The position numbers and the translations under genes were made by a program. From positions 248,001-312,000 of the forward strand of contig NZ_WLYS01000002.1 of the NCBI RefSeq assembly GCF_011316935.1: a DNA stretch of 64,000 bases, written 5' to 3'. Below, one piece after another: positions 18,018-26,456 of this stretch. The DNA comes from Sphingobacterium chungjuense. Lineage in GTDB: Bacteria; Bacteroidota; Bacteroidia; Sphingobacteriales; Sphingobacteriaceae. The notes beneath the pieces are model-generated. The model did no database searches and was not told the DNA's origin. It saw only the letters and a program-made list of their open reading frames with translations. How positions within the stretch are numbered: position 1 is the first letter of the stretch; each line of letters opens with the position of its first letter.

Positions 18018-19273
18018 TAAAATAATGTCAATTGTTGATTGAAAACTTTCTTATACTTCGTATTCGAGGCTGCCAAAATATAATGCTTAATCATCTCAGC
18101 TGGACGATCGGACATTAAGGGTACAAAGCCTTGACAAGAGATAAAATACCGAACCTTATTGGCAGAAACACCAATTTTCTGCAAATGCTCCATACGCAGC
18201 GCTCCGAAACGCCGAGCAGCGACTATTTTTTTTGCGGATGTCACACCAATGCCTGGCACACGTACAATCGCTTCATAAGGCGCTCGATTAATATCCACGG
18301 GAAACTGATGAAGATTACGCAATGCCCATCCTAATTTCGGATCAATATCGAGATCTAAATTAGGATGACTTTCATTAACTATTTCATCCCGTTTGAAACC
18401 GTAAAAGCGTAACAACCAATCGGATTGATACAGTCGGTTTTCGCGGATAACAGGTACATCTGACCCTAAACCAGGCAAACGATTATCATTGGATATTGGA
18501 ATATATCCAGAGTAATAAACGCGTTTTAAATTGTACTCGGAATAATAATGGTCGGCCGTTTTCATGATATGCATATCGGATTCGCCCGAAGCACCAATGA
18601 TCATCTGTGTGCTCTGACCAGCTGGTGCAAATTTGGGTGTAGAACGAAAAATCTTCTTCTCTTCTTTGGTTCGAATGATTTGATTTTTCAAATAATCCAT
18701 CGGCACATCCATATCTTTCCTATTCTTCTCTGGAGCTAATAATTTCAAACCTGTCTCGGTGGGTATTTCAAGATTTACACTTAGGCGATCAGCATATAAT
18801 CCGGCCTCGTTGAGCAAATCGTCAGAAGCGCCCGGTATTGTTTTAAGATGAATATAGCCGTTGAAATTATGTTCCTGACGTAACTTTTTGGCAATGAGCA
18901 CCAATCTCTCCATCGTATAATCGGCATTTTTGAAAATACCTGAGCTCAGAAAAAGCCCTTCTATATAATTTCTTCGGTAAAAATTGATGGTCAGATCCAC
19001 CACTTCTTGCACGGTAAAGGCGGCACGTTTGATATCATTACTCCTTCTTGATACGCAATACGCGCAATCGAAAATACAGTGATTGGTGAGCAAGATTTTA
19101 AGTAACGAAACACAGCGACCATCCTCCGTATACGTATGGCAGATCCCCGCACCGGTGTTTCCCAAACCGCCTTTCTTATTTTTCCGATCGCTGCCGCTCG
19201 AACTACAACTTACATCGTATTTCGCGGCATCCGCCAATATTTCCAACTTCTCCTTAATCCGATCGTCTGCCAT
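18017..19273 (-). CDS. Putative DNA modification/repair radical SAM protein (TIGR03916 family)
   Basis: A 418-residue radical SAM enzyme. The iron-sulfur cluster motif is CIFDCAYC (Cys66, Cys70, Cys73; CxxxCxxC). Further conserved parts include GLFLSSGIF, IHLKTIPGAS and STQMIIGASGESD. The C-terminal region carries a helix-hairpin-helix DNA-binding motif (NRAPYEAIVRVPGIGVTSAK, about 345-365). Spore photoproduct lyase is a distant relative, so lesion repair through radical chemistry is a reasonable but unproven role. It is upstream of and coupled to the DUF4130 gene. Confidence 0.9.
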   Translation of the reverse strand: MADDRIKEKLEILADAAKYDVSCSSSGSDRKNKKGGLGNTGAGICHTYTEDGRCVSLLKILLTNHCIFDCAYCVSRRSNDIKRAAFTVQEVVDLTINFYRRNYIEGLFLSSGIFKNADYTMERLVLIAKKLRQEHNFNGYIHLKTIPGASDDLLNEAGLYADRLSVNLEIPTETGLKLLAPEKNRKDMDVPMDYLKNQIIRTKEEKKIFRSTPKFAPAGQSTQMIIGASGESDMHIMKTADHYYSEYNLKRVYYSGYIPISNDNRLPGLGSDVPVIRENRLYQSDWLLRFYGFKRDEIVNESHPNLDLDIDPKLGWALRNLHQFPVDINRAPYEAIVRVPGIGVTSAKKIVAARRFGALRMEHLQKIGVSANKVRYFISCQGFVPLMSDRPAEMIKHYILAASNTKYKKVFNQQLTLF

Positions 19274-19689
19274 AGCTATTCACCTGTTAAAGTCTTATTT
19301 GCTCTAAATCAAAACTATTAAAAACTAATTATATTAGCAATAAAACTATAAAAAATAGTATTTAACGCAAAGGGGAATAGACGTGTAGGTGTGATGTGAA
19401 GAATAAAGGAAAGCGGTTTTTCTGTGGGATAAGTATTTGTAAGTTAAAAGGCAAAAAAAAGGTTTTCAAACGGGGAGAATGAAAACCTTTACTAACCAAT
19501 TATAAACCTAAATTATGATGACACAAAGATAGTGTAAAAAATACACTATCAAAATATTTTCTCATTATTTTTCATTTTCGGACAATATTTTGACAAAGCA
19601 TTCATGCAAAGAAACATCACATCGATTAATTTACATTTAGTTGTAGCATTTTTCTCAACTATGCGTTATTTAAAATAAAACCTATTATC
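19274..19689. other. Intergenic region with hairpins and a leader-like motif
   Basis: About 415 bases without a real gene. It holds the minus-strand promoter of the radical SAM gene (19310-19340). Further right is an inverted repeat AAAGGTTTTC/GAAAACCTTT (19458-19467 and 19481-19490), then an A/C-rich run AACCAATTATAAACC just before an ATG, then only five codons (MMTQR) to a stop, then a perfect 9-bp hairpin GATAGTGTA/TACACTATC (19528-19550). The A/C-rich run resembles leaders seen before surface-protein genes in this group (from memory, not checked), so this may be a decayed 5' UTR or a small RNA. Confidence 0.35.
19310..19340 (-). promoter_or_regulatory. Bacteroidetes-type promoter of the radical SAM / DUF4130 operon
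   Basis: On the minus strand a -7 box TAGTTTTG (19317-19310) matches TAnnTTTG, and a TTG (19340-19338) stands 20 bases upstream as the -33 element, the usual spacing. The start codon is 37 bases downstream of the -7 box. Confidence 0.5.
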
Positions 19690-20040
19690 ATGAATAAGAT
19701 TTATTGGATATTATCTACTATTTTATTACTTGTTTTTGGCTGTTCGGAAAGTGAAGTGATTCCTATTGAACCCGGAACAGAAGTGCAGGAACGAATGCGT
19801 AGTCATTTTAGTAGTGAATTGAAATGTACCAAGCAGGGTGAAATGCAGACAAATTTATATCAAGGTAATTATGAAGGAAAAATAGTTTACTATGTTTTTA
19901 CGATGTGTCTTAGTTGCCTTCAGTCACCACCAAAAAGTGGTTTCACAGAAAAGTTAGTAGAGGTTACTTTCGCAGACTTCCGGAAGGTTAACGACATACA
20001 ATTGATATATGATAGCTGTACCAAAAAGTTTGCGGACTAA
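19690..20040 (+). CDS. Small unknown lipoprotein
   Basis: A 116-residue protein that I do not recognise. It starts with a lipoprotein signal (LLLVFGC, Cys18 lipidated) and has five further cysteines, including a CLSC pair at about residues 77-80, one near residue 39 and one near the C-terminus (DSCTKK). No domain is evident. It stands alone between the intergenic hairpin region and a convergent unknown gene 10 bases away. Confidence 0.6.
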   Translation: MNKIYWILSTILLLVFGCSESEVIPIEPGTEVQERMRSHFSSELKCTKQGEMQTNLYQGNYEGKIVYYVFTMCLSCLQSPPKSGFTEKLVEVTFADFRKVNDIQLIYDSCTKKFAD

Positions 20041-20050
20041 AACGACAATT

Positions 20051-20344
20051 CTAGATCCTATCGCCTTTAATGGATCTGAGATAGGTCACAAAGGCTAGTT
20101 TTAAGGCGTCTTGGATCAAAAGCTCATCGGCATGGCTATCATTGCTACTGTGTCCTATGAGCTTTTGATTCTCTTCGTTATCACCCAAAATAGCCATGAT
20201 GCACTTATTATTCTTAAAAAGCCCCACTCCTACAGGATGATCCCCGATGGCTACAAACCAAGTTTCATCATGCAACTCGTTTACTACTTTAGGAATATCT
20301 GTCCATTTCTTTAGCTGGGATAAGGTGATCTCGTTATAGTTCAT
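20051..20344 (-). CDS. Unknown small cytoplasmic protein
   Basis: A 97-residue protein without signal peptide or membrane segment; family not recognised. The composition is normal for a real protein (LSQLKKWTDIPKVVNELHDE, then a beta-rich TWFVAIGDHPVGVGLFKN). It converges with the small lipoprotein gene, separated by 10 bases, and no operon partner lies upstream. Confidence 0.55.
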   Translation of the reverse strand: MNYNEITLSQLKKWTDIPKVVNELHDETWFVAIGDHPVGVGLFKNNKCIMAILGDNEENQKLIGHSSNDSHADELLIQDALKLAFVTYLRSIKGDRI

Positions 20345-20504
20345 GACGCTTCTTTAAAGATATAACAAGTACAATAGAATTTGGTGTGCGCTATTGAAGA
20401 ATAAAAAAACAAGAGGCGCATCATTTTTTCAATTATATTAAAAAAATAACTTTCCTTACCCACATACAAAGATGTGCAAATGGTTAAGGAAAGACATAGC
20501 ACAC

Positions 20505-23153
20505 TTATTTCTTCAACTTTATCTCGATCTTATGCGTGCCAGCAACCAATTGTTGTGGCGCTTCTTCCGCAGCATTTTCTGGCAGATAAAGCGTTGCCGT
20601 GGCATTAGCAGGAACAGTTACCGTATAGGTCACCGTATTCTTCTTATTGCGTTTCCATTTGGAGACAATAGTACCGTAAGGCGAACGGTGACTTACTTCC
20701 GAATGCGTCAACCCTTCTGGAAACATTGGGCGAAGCAAGGTATGCTTAAAACCAGGCTGTCCTGGATCTGGGTGAATGCCGCCAATCGATTTGAAAAACC
20801 AGCCGCCAATCTCGCCAAACATCATATGATTATCGGAAATATCGCGTTCAGCTTCTAAATCCCAGTTTTCTAATAAAGTAGTTGCGCCGTTGACTACCCA
20901 CCAACCCCAAGATGGATAGGTATCTTGTACGGCAACTTTATACGCTGTAGCGCCATAACCATTGTCTTTCAAGGCATCTAATAATGCCTTTGCACCCAAT
21001 ACACCGACGTCCAGATGGAAATTAGTTTCTTCCACTTTCTTGTTCAGATTCGCTGCTACTTTTGCGATCATATCTTCGGGCACCACTTTCCAAAACAAGG
21101 GCACACTCAGCTCAGTTTGCGTACCATCTGCATAAATTCCCTTCTCCCGTTCTAGGAACTTGTTATTGATCGCATCTTTGATCTTTTGGCTCAACGCCTC
21201 ATATTTCTGCTGATCGTCGGCTTTCCCAAACAGTTTCGCCGCTTTTGCTAGAATCAAAGCATCCGTGTAAAAGTACACGGAAGATGTCAATTCCAGATTT
21301 GATGCGGACTTCACAGGCACCCAATCTCCACGTCCAAAAGTCGTCAAGCCTGTAGGGCTAATTAGTTCCACATAATCTACATACCGTTTGATATTTTCAT
21401 AGGAATCGGCCAAGAGCTTAGCGTCGCCATAGAACATATAAACCTGCCAAGGAATGATCGCGATCGTGCTTGTCCAATCCAACCCATTCGCTGTGCCATA
21501 TCCCCAGCCGCCTGTCGGAATGATATCTGGCAAAACGCCATTAGGTTGCTGTTCATCGCGATGATCAGCGATCCATTTTTCGTACACGGTAATTCCCTCA
21601 AAATTGTACAAAGCGGTTTCAATAGCCAAATGCCCATCACCTGTCCAACCATTCTTTTCGCGCTGCGGACAATCCGTCGGGTAGCCCATCAAATTAGATA
21701 GGTACGCATTATTTGTCACACGCCACAGATCGTTGATTAAGCTAGAAGATGTCTTCACTTCGCCCAGCGTTGCCACATCGCTATGCATAAAATAAGCTGT
21801 CACATTGCTAGCGTCTAATTGGATCGGTTCGCTGCTACTGATCTCCACGTAACGGAAGCCTTTGTAGTTGAATTTGGCAGTAAACTCATCCTCTTTTCGT
21901 CCACTCAATGTCAATACATCCGTCTGAAATGGATCCGTTTCTTTATCACCTCGGTAATACACATCAATATTTGATAAGTCGATCCGACCATTATTTTGCA
22001 AACGCTCTCCATGTTTGATCTTTAATACCGTACCTGCTTCTCCTTTCGCTCGAACATGTGTCACGCCAGCCATGTTTTGCCCCATATCAAAGACATAGAT
22101 GCTATCGTTGATCTTTTTCACGGATAGCGGTTCGTACCGGCGACCAAAGCGAATGGGCACCATTTGCTGCGACACGATATTTTCTGAAGGAACACTACGG
22201 TAACGTACGCCTTGCCATTTCTGATCATCAAAACCCGGACTATCCCAACCATCTTGCTCCAGACGCGCATCGTAATGTTCTGCTGTATATATGCTATTAA
22301 AAGTAATCGGCCCAGAAGAAGTCTTCCAATCTCTTTCGGATTTGATGGTTTCTTCGGTACCGTCGGTGTACACGACATGTAGATCCAAGCAAAAAGTTGG
22401 TCTTGCTCGCCATGGTGCGTTATGAAAATCCCACACTCCGAGCGATTGATGGTTGTACCAACCGTTTCCCAATACTACGCCGAGCGCGTTTTGCCCTGCT
22501 TGCAACTGTGCCGTCACATCGTGCGTCACATAAAGCGTTCGCCGATCAAACCGGGTGTACATTGGATCCAAACGATGATCACCAACCTTACGACCATTGA
22601 GCGATAGCTCGTACAATCCGGCTACAGCAATGTAAGCCCGTGCTCGAGCGACTTCTTTTTTCAGCGTAAATTCCTTGCGGAAATAAGGTGCCGGTTTATG
22701 ATCGATATCATGATGATCGCTAATCCATGCCCCCTGCCATTGAGCATTGCCCATCTTACCAGTTTCAAAAGCGCTAACCGCTGATGGATTTGATTTCTCG
22801 TCTTTATCCCAGGCGATAACTTTCCAAAAATACCGCGTTTGCGGCAGCAACTGCTTACCGGCAAAAGTCAGGAGTATATTGTTTGCCGTTTGTTTTCCTG
22901 TATCCCAGACCTGTCCACGATCGTTGACCACGGCCATAGAATCTGTATCGACCAACACGCGATAGGCGGATTGCACGGCGCCCTGCCGATTGTCTTCGAT
23001 TTTCCAAGTCAATCGTGGATTTGGATTATCAATACCTAACGGCGTTACCAAATGTTCACAACGGAGCTCGACGGGTTGACCGTCAGTTGGTTTCGCTTGA
23101 GAAAATAAGCAGAGGGATATAAGAGCAAGAATAAAGGGAACGGCTTTTAGCAT
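20505..23153 (-). CDS. Secreted alpha-L-rhamnosidase, GH78
   Basis: An 882-residue enzyme that removes terminal alpha-L-rhamnose from polysaccharides or glycosides. A signal peptide (about 1-20, ending SQA) is followed by an N-terminal beta-sandwich with VELRCEHLVTPLGIDNPNPR, a second Bac_rhamnosid_N domain with RARAYIAVAGLYELSLNGRKVGDH, a concanavalin-like linker, the (alpha/alpha)6 catalytic domain with TDCPQREKNGWTGDGH near residues 493-508, which should hold the general acid, and a C-terminal beta domain. Length is normal for the family. It is 67 bases downstream of an SGNH esterase gene, suggesting an operon for acetylated, rhamnose-containing glycans. Confidence 0.92.
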   Translation of the reverse strand: MLKAVPFILALISLCLFSQAKPTDGQPVELRCEHLVTPLGIDNPNPRLTWKIEDNRQGAVQSAYRVLVDTDSMAVVNDRGQVWDTGKQTANNILLTFAGKQLLPQTRYFWKVIAWDKDEKSNPSAVSAFETGKMGNAQWQGAWISDHHDIDHKPAPYFRKEFTLKKEVARARAYIAVAGLYELSLNGRKVGDHRLDPMYTRFDRRTLYVTHDVTAQLQAGQNALGVVLGNGWYNHQSLGVWDFHNAPWRARPTFCLDLHVVYTDGTEETIKSERDWKTSSGPITFNSIYTAEHYDARLEQDGWDSPGFDDQKWQGVRYRSVPSENIVSQQMVPIRFGRRYEPLSVKKINDSIYVFDMGQNMAGVTHVRAKGEAGTVLKIKHGERLQNNGRIDLSNIDVYYRGDKETDPFQTDVLTLSGRKEDEFTAKFNYKGFRYVEISSSEPIQLDASNVTAYFMHSDVATLGEVKTSSSLINDLWRVTNNAYLSNLMGYPTDCPQREKNGWTGDGHLAIETALYNFEGITVYEKWIADHRDEQQPNGVLPDIIPTGGWGYGTANGLDWTSTIAIIPWQVYMFYGDAKLLADSYENIKRYVDYVELISPTGLTTFGRGDWVPVKSASNLELTSSVYFYTDALILAKAAKLFGKADDQQKYEALSQKIKDAINNKFLEREKGIYADGTQTELSVPLFWKVVPEDMIAKVAANLNKKVEETNFHLDVGVLGAKALLDALKDNGYGATAYKVAVQDTYPSWGWWVVNGATTLLENWDLEAERDISDNHMMFGEIGGWFFKSIGGIHPDPGQPGFKHTLLRPMFPEGLTHSEVSHRSPYGTIVSKWKRNKKNTVTYTVTVPANATATLYLPENAAEEAPQQLVAGTHKIEIKLKK

Positions 23154-23220
23154 AATGGTTTAGGCATTAAAAAATCTAGGAGTGAACAAGTACATATTCT
23201 AATGATAAATAATTAAACGG

Positions 23221-24624
23221 TTAAAATGACCAATTATCTGTGCGGAAAGGTGCTACTGGCAGTCCTTGATCGTTAAAAAGATTGGCAATTCCGGCTTCTG
23301 TAAAGTTGAATCGTACAGCCTGTGGATCTTTAACTTCGGCAGCAGAAACAAGTAACTTGTTGCCACGAACAACGCCCTTTGCTGGATGAAAAATATGATC
23401 CGCGCCAGCAATGTACAGGTCTTCGAGATGATCCCCCTTTATTTGTAGCTTCCCATCGATATGATCGAAACTAATTTCGATCTGACTACCTTTTACGGTA
23501 TGACTTTTATAGATCGGCGATTTGTAGTTTCTTTTAGCAGGCAATTTGTAGTGTTCCTGTAGAGCTAGCGCAGCTAATCGTTCGGCCACGGCACGTTTTT
23601 GAATAGGGTGAATGTCTTTGACATTGTCTACCAAATCGGAGATTACCACCATACCACTATTTGATAATGTGCGTGCCGTTTTTTCTTGTTGCTCCCGCAA
23701 TAGCGCAGCCAAAGGTGCTTTGTTGTTATAGGTAAATGGTGCAATTTGCACAAAGTAAAATGGCAACTGCGATCCCCACGCGGCTCGCCAAGCTCCCACC
23801 ATTTGTTGCATCAGCCGATCGTAAGACGACCATGCGCCCACATTACTTTCCCCTTGATACCAGAATATGCCAGAAATAGGAAATCGCCTTAATGGAAATA
23901 TCATGCTATTCCACAGCGAAGCGGTACGATGAGGGCGATAAGCAGCGGCTGTTTGGTTTTCTGCCGCCTTTTGTAGCACCCCGTCATTGTCAAACACGCT
24001 TGATGGTGTCCACACCTCTGCTCCCGTACCACCCCAGCTCGCGTTGATAATACCAATAGGTATACCAATCTCTCGGCGGAAATTTTTAGCAATGAAGTAA
24101 CCGATGGCAGAAAAAGGTTTTAGTGATTGTGCATCCAGCATTTTCCAGGTGTCTGGAATATCTTCTTGCGGATAAGCAGCTGCATAGCGACTCACTTGCA
24201 ACAAGCGGATTTGATGGTCATTTGCCTGCGGCAATTCTTCGAGTATTTCGGGTAGATTCTGTCCGCCGCCCCACTCCATATTGGATTGACCGGAGCAAAG
24301 CCATACATCACCCAAAAGCAAATCTTCCAACTGCAGTTCCTGCGCTCCTGATATCACTTTTAAGGTATAAGGACCACCAGCGGCAGATGTACGAATTGGT
24401 ACTTGCCAATTGCCTCCGCCATCTATCACAGCATGAATGGTATCGGACAACCAAGAAGCGTAAACCGAAACGTGAGCACCCGCAGTTCCCCAACCCCACA
24501 CGTGCACCTCTGATTCTCGCTGCAATACCATATGGTCTGACAAGACATGTGGAAGTCGTAATTGAGCTTGTGCTGTTATACATAGCATGCATAGCCCGAA
24601 CAGCAATTTGATGTTTTTCTGCAT
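23221..24624 (-). CDS. Secreted SGNH-family acetylesterase (sialate O-acetylesterase-like)
   Basis: A 467-residue esterase expected to remove O-acetyl groups from sugars. Signal peptide about 1-20 (ITAQA), N-terminal SDHMVLQRESEVHVWGWG, the block I nucleophile motif CSGQSNMEWGG (Ser at about 113), INASWGGTGAEVW, FWYQGESNVG (block III-like), and a C-terminal DVKDIHPIQKR with the Asp/His pair. In plant-polysaccharide settings this family deacetylates rhamnogalacturonan or xylan as well as sialic acids. The GH78 neighbour favours pectin or other rhamnose-rich glycans over sialic acid; this is inference. Confidence 0.88.
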   Translation of the reverse strand: MQKNIKLLFGLCMLCITAQAQLRLPHVLSDHMVLQRESEVHVWGWGTAGAHVSVYASWLSDTIHAVIDGGGNWQVPIRTSAAGGPYTLKVISGAQELQLEDLLLGDVWLCSGQSNMEWGGGQNLPEILEELPQANDHQIRLLQVSRYAAAYPQEDIPDTWKMLDAQSLKPFSAIGYFIAKNFRREIGIPIGIINASWGGTGAEVWTPSSVFDNDGVLQKAAENQTAAAYRPHRTASLWNSMIFPLRRFPISGIFWYQGESNVGAWSSYDRLMQQMVGAWRAAWGSQLPFYFVQIAPFTYNNKAPLAALLREQQEKTARTLSNSGMVVISDLVDNVKDIHPIQKRAVAERLAALALQEHYKLPAKRNYKSPIYKSHTVKGSQIEISFDHIDGKLQIKGDHLEDLYIAGADHIFHPAKGVVRGNKLLVSAAEVKDPQAVRFNFTEAGIANLFNDQGLPVAPFRTDNWSF

Positions 24625-24977
24625 AATTATTTATTCATTAGTTAGCAACTAAAGACCGTTATACAATTGTATGTACCACTATAACTTCTATTAGTTTAGG
24701 TAGATAAGTATGCTATAAAGATAGTATTTCTTGAGTTATCTTCTACAAAGGATCGTTCTGCATACACACATTTATCTGGAAGACAAGCACCTAAACTACC
24801 GATGGTATTGCGAAGTATGCTTTTAAACCTTAGCTGATGCCAATGCATTTGCATCTGAAGCTTTTAAAAAAATATGATCTAGCATTTAGAATTTAAAAGA
24901 AATATATATTATCTTGTGAGACAATCAACGCCGCAAAAGTTACGATTTATTAACCAAAATATAACCAAAAGAGTGTC
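24625..24977. other. Divergent intergenic region
   Basis: About 350 bases between the esterase gene (minus) and the FAD-dehydrogenase remnant (plus). No gene seen. A perfect 12-base palindrome ATACAATTGTAT at 24661-24672, 37 bases before the esterase start, could be an operator for the esterase/GH78 pair. No convincing -33/-7 pair was found on either strand. Confidence 0.4.
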
Positions 24978-25439
24978 ATGGATGCAACATTCCAAGCTGA
25001 TGTTATTATCGTGGGAACTGGCCTAGCAGGACTTACTGCTGCGATGGAGATTACCAACGCTGGAAAAAAAGTATTGCTACTTGATCAAGAAACGGAAGAG
25101 AATATAGGTGGACAAGCATTCTGGTCATTCGGCGGTTTATTTTTGATCAACTCGCCACAACAGCGTAGAATGGGAATCAAAGATTCGTATGAATTAGCCC
25201 TTCAAGACTGGAAAGGTACTGCTGGATTTGATCGTGAGGAAGATTACTGGTCGCGACAATGGGCGCAAGCTTACCTAAAGTTTGCAGCCTATGAAAAATA
25301 CAACTATGTATCAAAACTGGGTATCAAGTTGATGTTTATGGTAGGATGGGCCGAGCGCGGGGATGGCTTAGCCACCGGTCACGGCAACTCGGTACCACGC
25401 TTTCATGTAAAGGCAGGAAAGTATATTGCCGCACTTTGA
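24978..25439 (+). pseudogene. Truncated FAD-binding dehydrogenase (N-terminal fragment only)
   Basis: The 153 residues are a clear N-terminus of a large flavoprotein dehydrogenase (fumarate reductase/3-ketosteroid dehydrogenase-like, normally about 550 residues). The Rossmann motif is VIIVGTGLAGLTAAMEIT (about 10-27), followed by GGQAFWSFGGLFLI and DGLATGHGNSVPRFHV. After PRFHV the family sequence stops abruptly and is replaced by KAGKYIAAL and a TGA. The rest of the flavin domain and the whole substrate domain are missing. The frame stays open after the TGA into the next gene, which suggests a deletion that fused this head to an unrelated sequence. It is unlikely to be active. Confidence 0.75.
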
Positions 25440-25520
25440 GCAGTTTGCGATGTATATTTCTATCGTACAATAGATCCTTCGCAGCAAATAACTGAGGCAA
25501 AAACAGAAAACAAAAAAGAA

Positions 25521-26324
25521 ATGAAAAGTTATTTCGACCATAAAGTAGTCTGGATTACAGGAGCTTCATCCGGTATCGGTGAAGCCTTAGTTATCGCATT
25601 AGCTGCAAATAGTAAGGCAAAAATCATTCTTTCATCCAGAAATGTTAACCAACTAACTCTAGTTGCTCAAAAGGCTATGTTGGACGCGGATCGATTTATG
25701 ATACTTCCTATCGACTTAGAAAACTATCAAAAAATGTCCACATGGGTGGCCGAAGCTGTCGAACATTTTGGAAAAATCGACATCTTAATCAATAATGCCG
25801 GTGTTTCACAACGTTCATTGGCAATGGATACGGATATCGAAGTGGATAAGCGCCTAATGGATATTGATTTTATAGGAACAGTGGCTCTAACGAAAGCGGT
25901 ACTACCCTATATGATCCAACGTGAAAGCGGACAAATTGTGGTTATTTCCAGTCTGATGGGAATCTTTGCTACTCCTATGCGTAGTAGCTATGCTGCGGCA
26001 AAACATGCACTACATGGTTTTTTTGACGCATTACGTGCAGAACTACATTCAAAAAAGGTCATGATAACCATCATTTGTCCCGGATTCATACAAACACCTA
26101 TTTCCATTAATGCCCTCACCGGAAATGGTTCTGCCCAAGGAACTATGGATGATGCGACGCAAAATGGAATGCCTGTTGATGTATTTGCCCGTAAAATGCT
26201 TTCTGCCGTAGCAAAACAGAAAAATGAAGTCGCTATAGGTGGAAAAGAAATATTCGGTGCTTATCTTAAGCGTTTTTTGCCCAATGTCTTAGCCAAAATC
26301 GTCCGGAAGTTAAAAGTAGTGTAG
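25521..26324 (+). CDS. SDR-family NAD(P)-dependent oxidoreductase
   Basis: A 267-residue short-chain dehydrogenase. The cofactor motif TGASSGIG is at about 13-20, NNAG near 91-94, and the catalytic Ser/Tyr/Lys are in VISSLMG and YAAAKHAL. The C-terminal part (ICPGFIQTPIS and a basic end) resembles the DHRS7-like subgroup that acts on lipids or retinoid-like carbonyls, but the substrate is not deducible. It lies in the same frame as the truncated FAD-dehydrogenase upstream, 81 bases after its stop. Confidence 0.88.
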   Translation: MKSYFDHKVVWITGASSGIGEALVIALAANSKAKIILSSRNVNQLTLVAQKAMLDADRFMILPIDLENYQKMSTWVAEAVEHFGKIDILINNAGVSQRSLAMDTDIEVDKRLMDIDFIGTVALTKAVLPYMIQRESGQIVVISSLMGIFATPMRSSYAAAKHALHGFFDALRAELHSKKVMITIICPGFIQTPISINALTGNGSAQGTMDDATQNGMPVDVFARKMLSAVAKQKNEVAIGGKEIFGAYLKRFLPNVLAKIVRKLKVV

Positions 26325-26456
26325 TTGATAATTAGGTACATACGGGTAACAGACTTGCTATTTTGATAAAAATTTGTATTTTTATCCGATTAGAAGATCA
26401 ATAAGGCATGCTACCTGCCTTTCACACTGTACTACATTTCAAAACACGAACAAATA

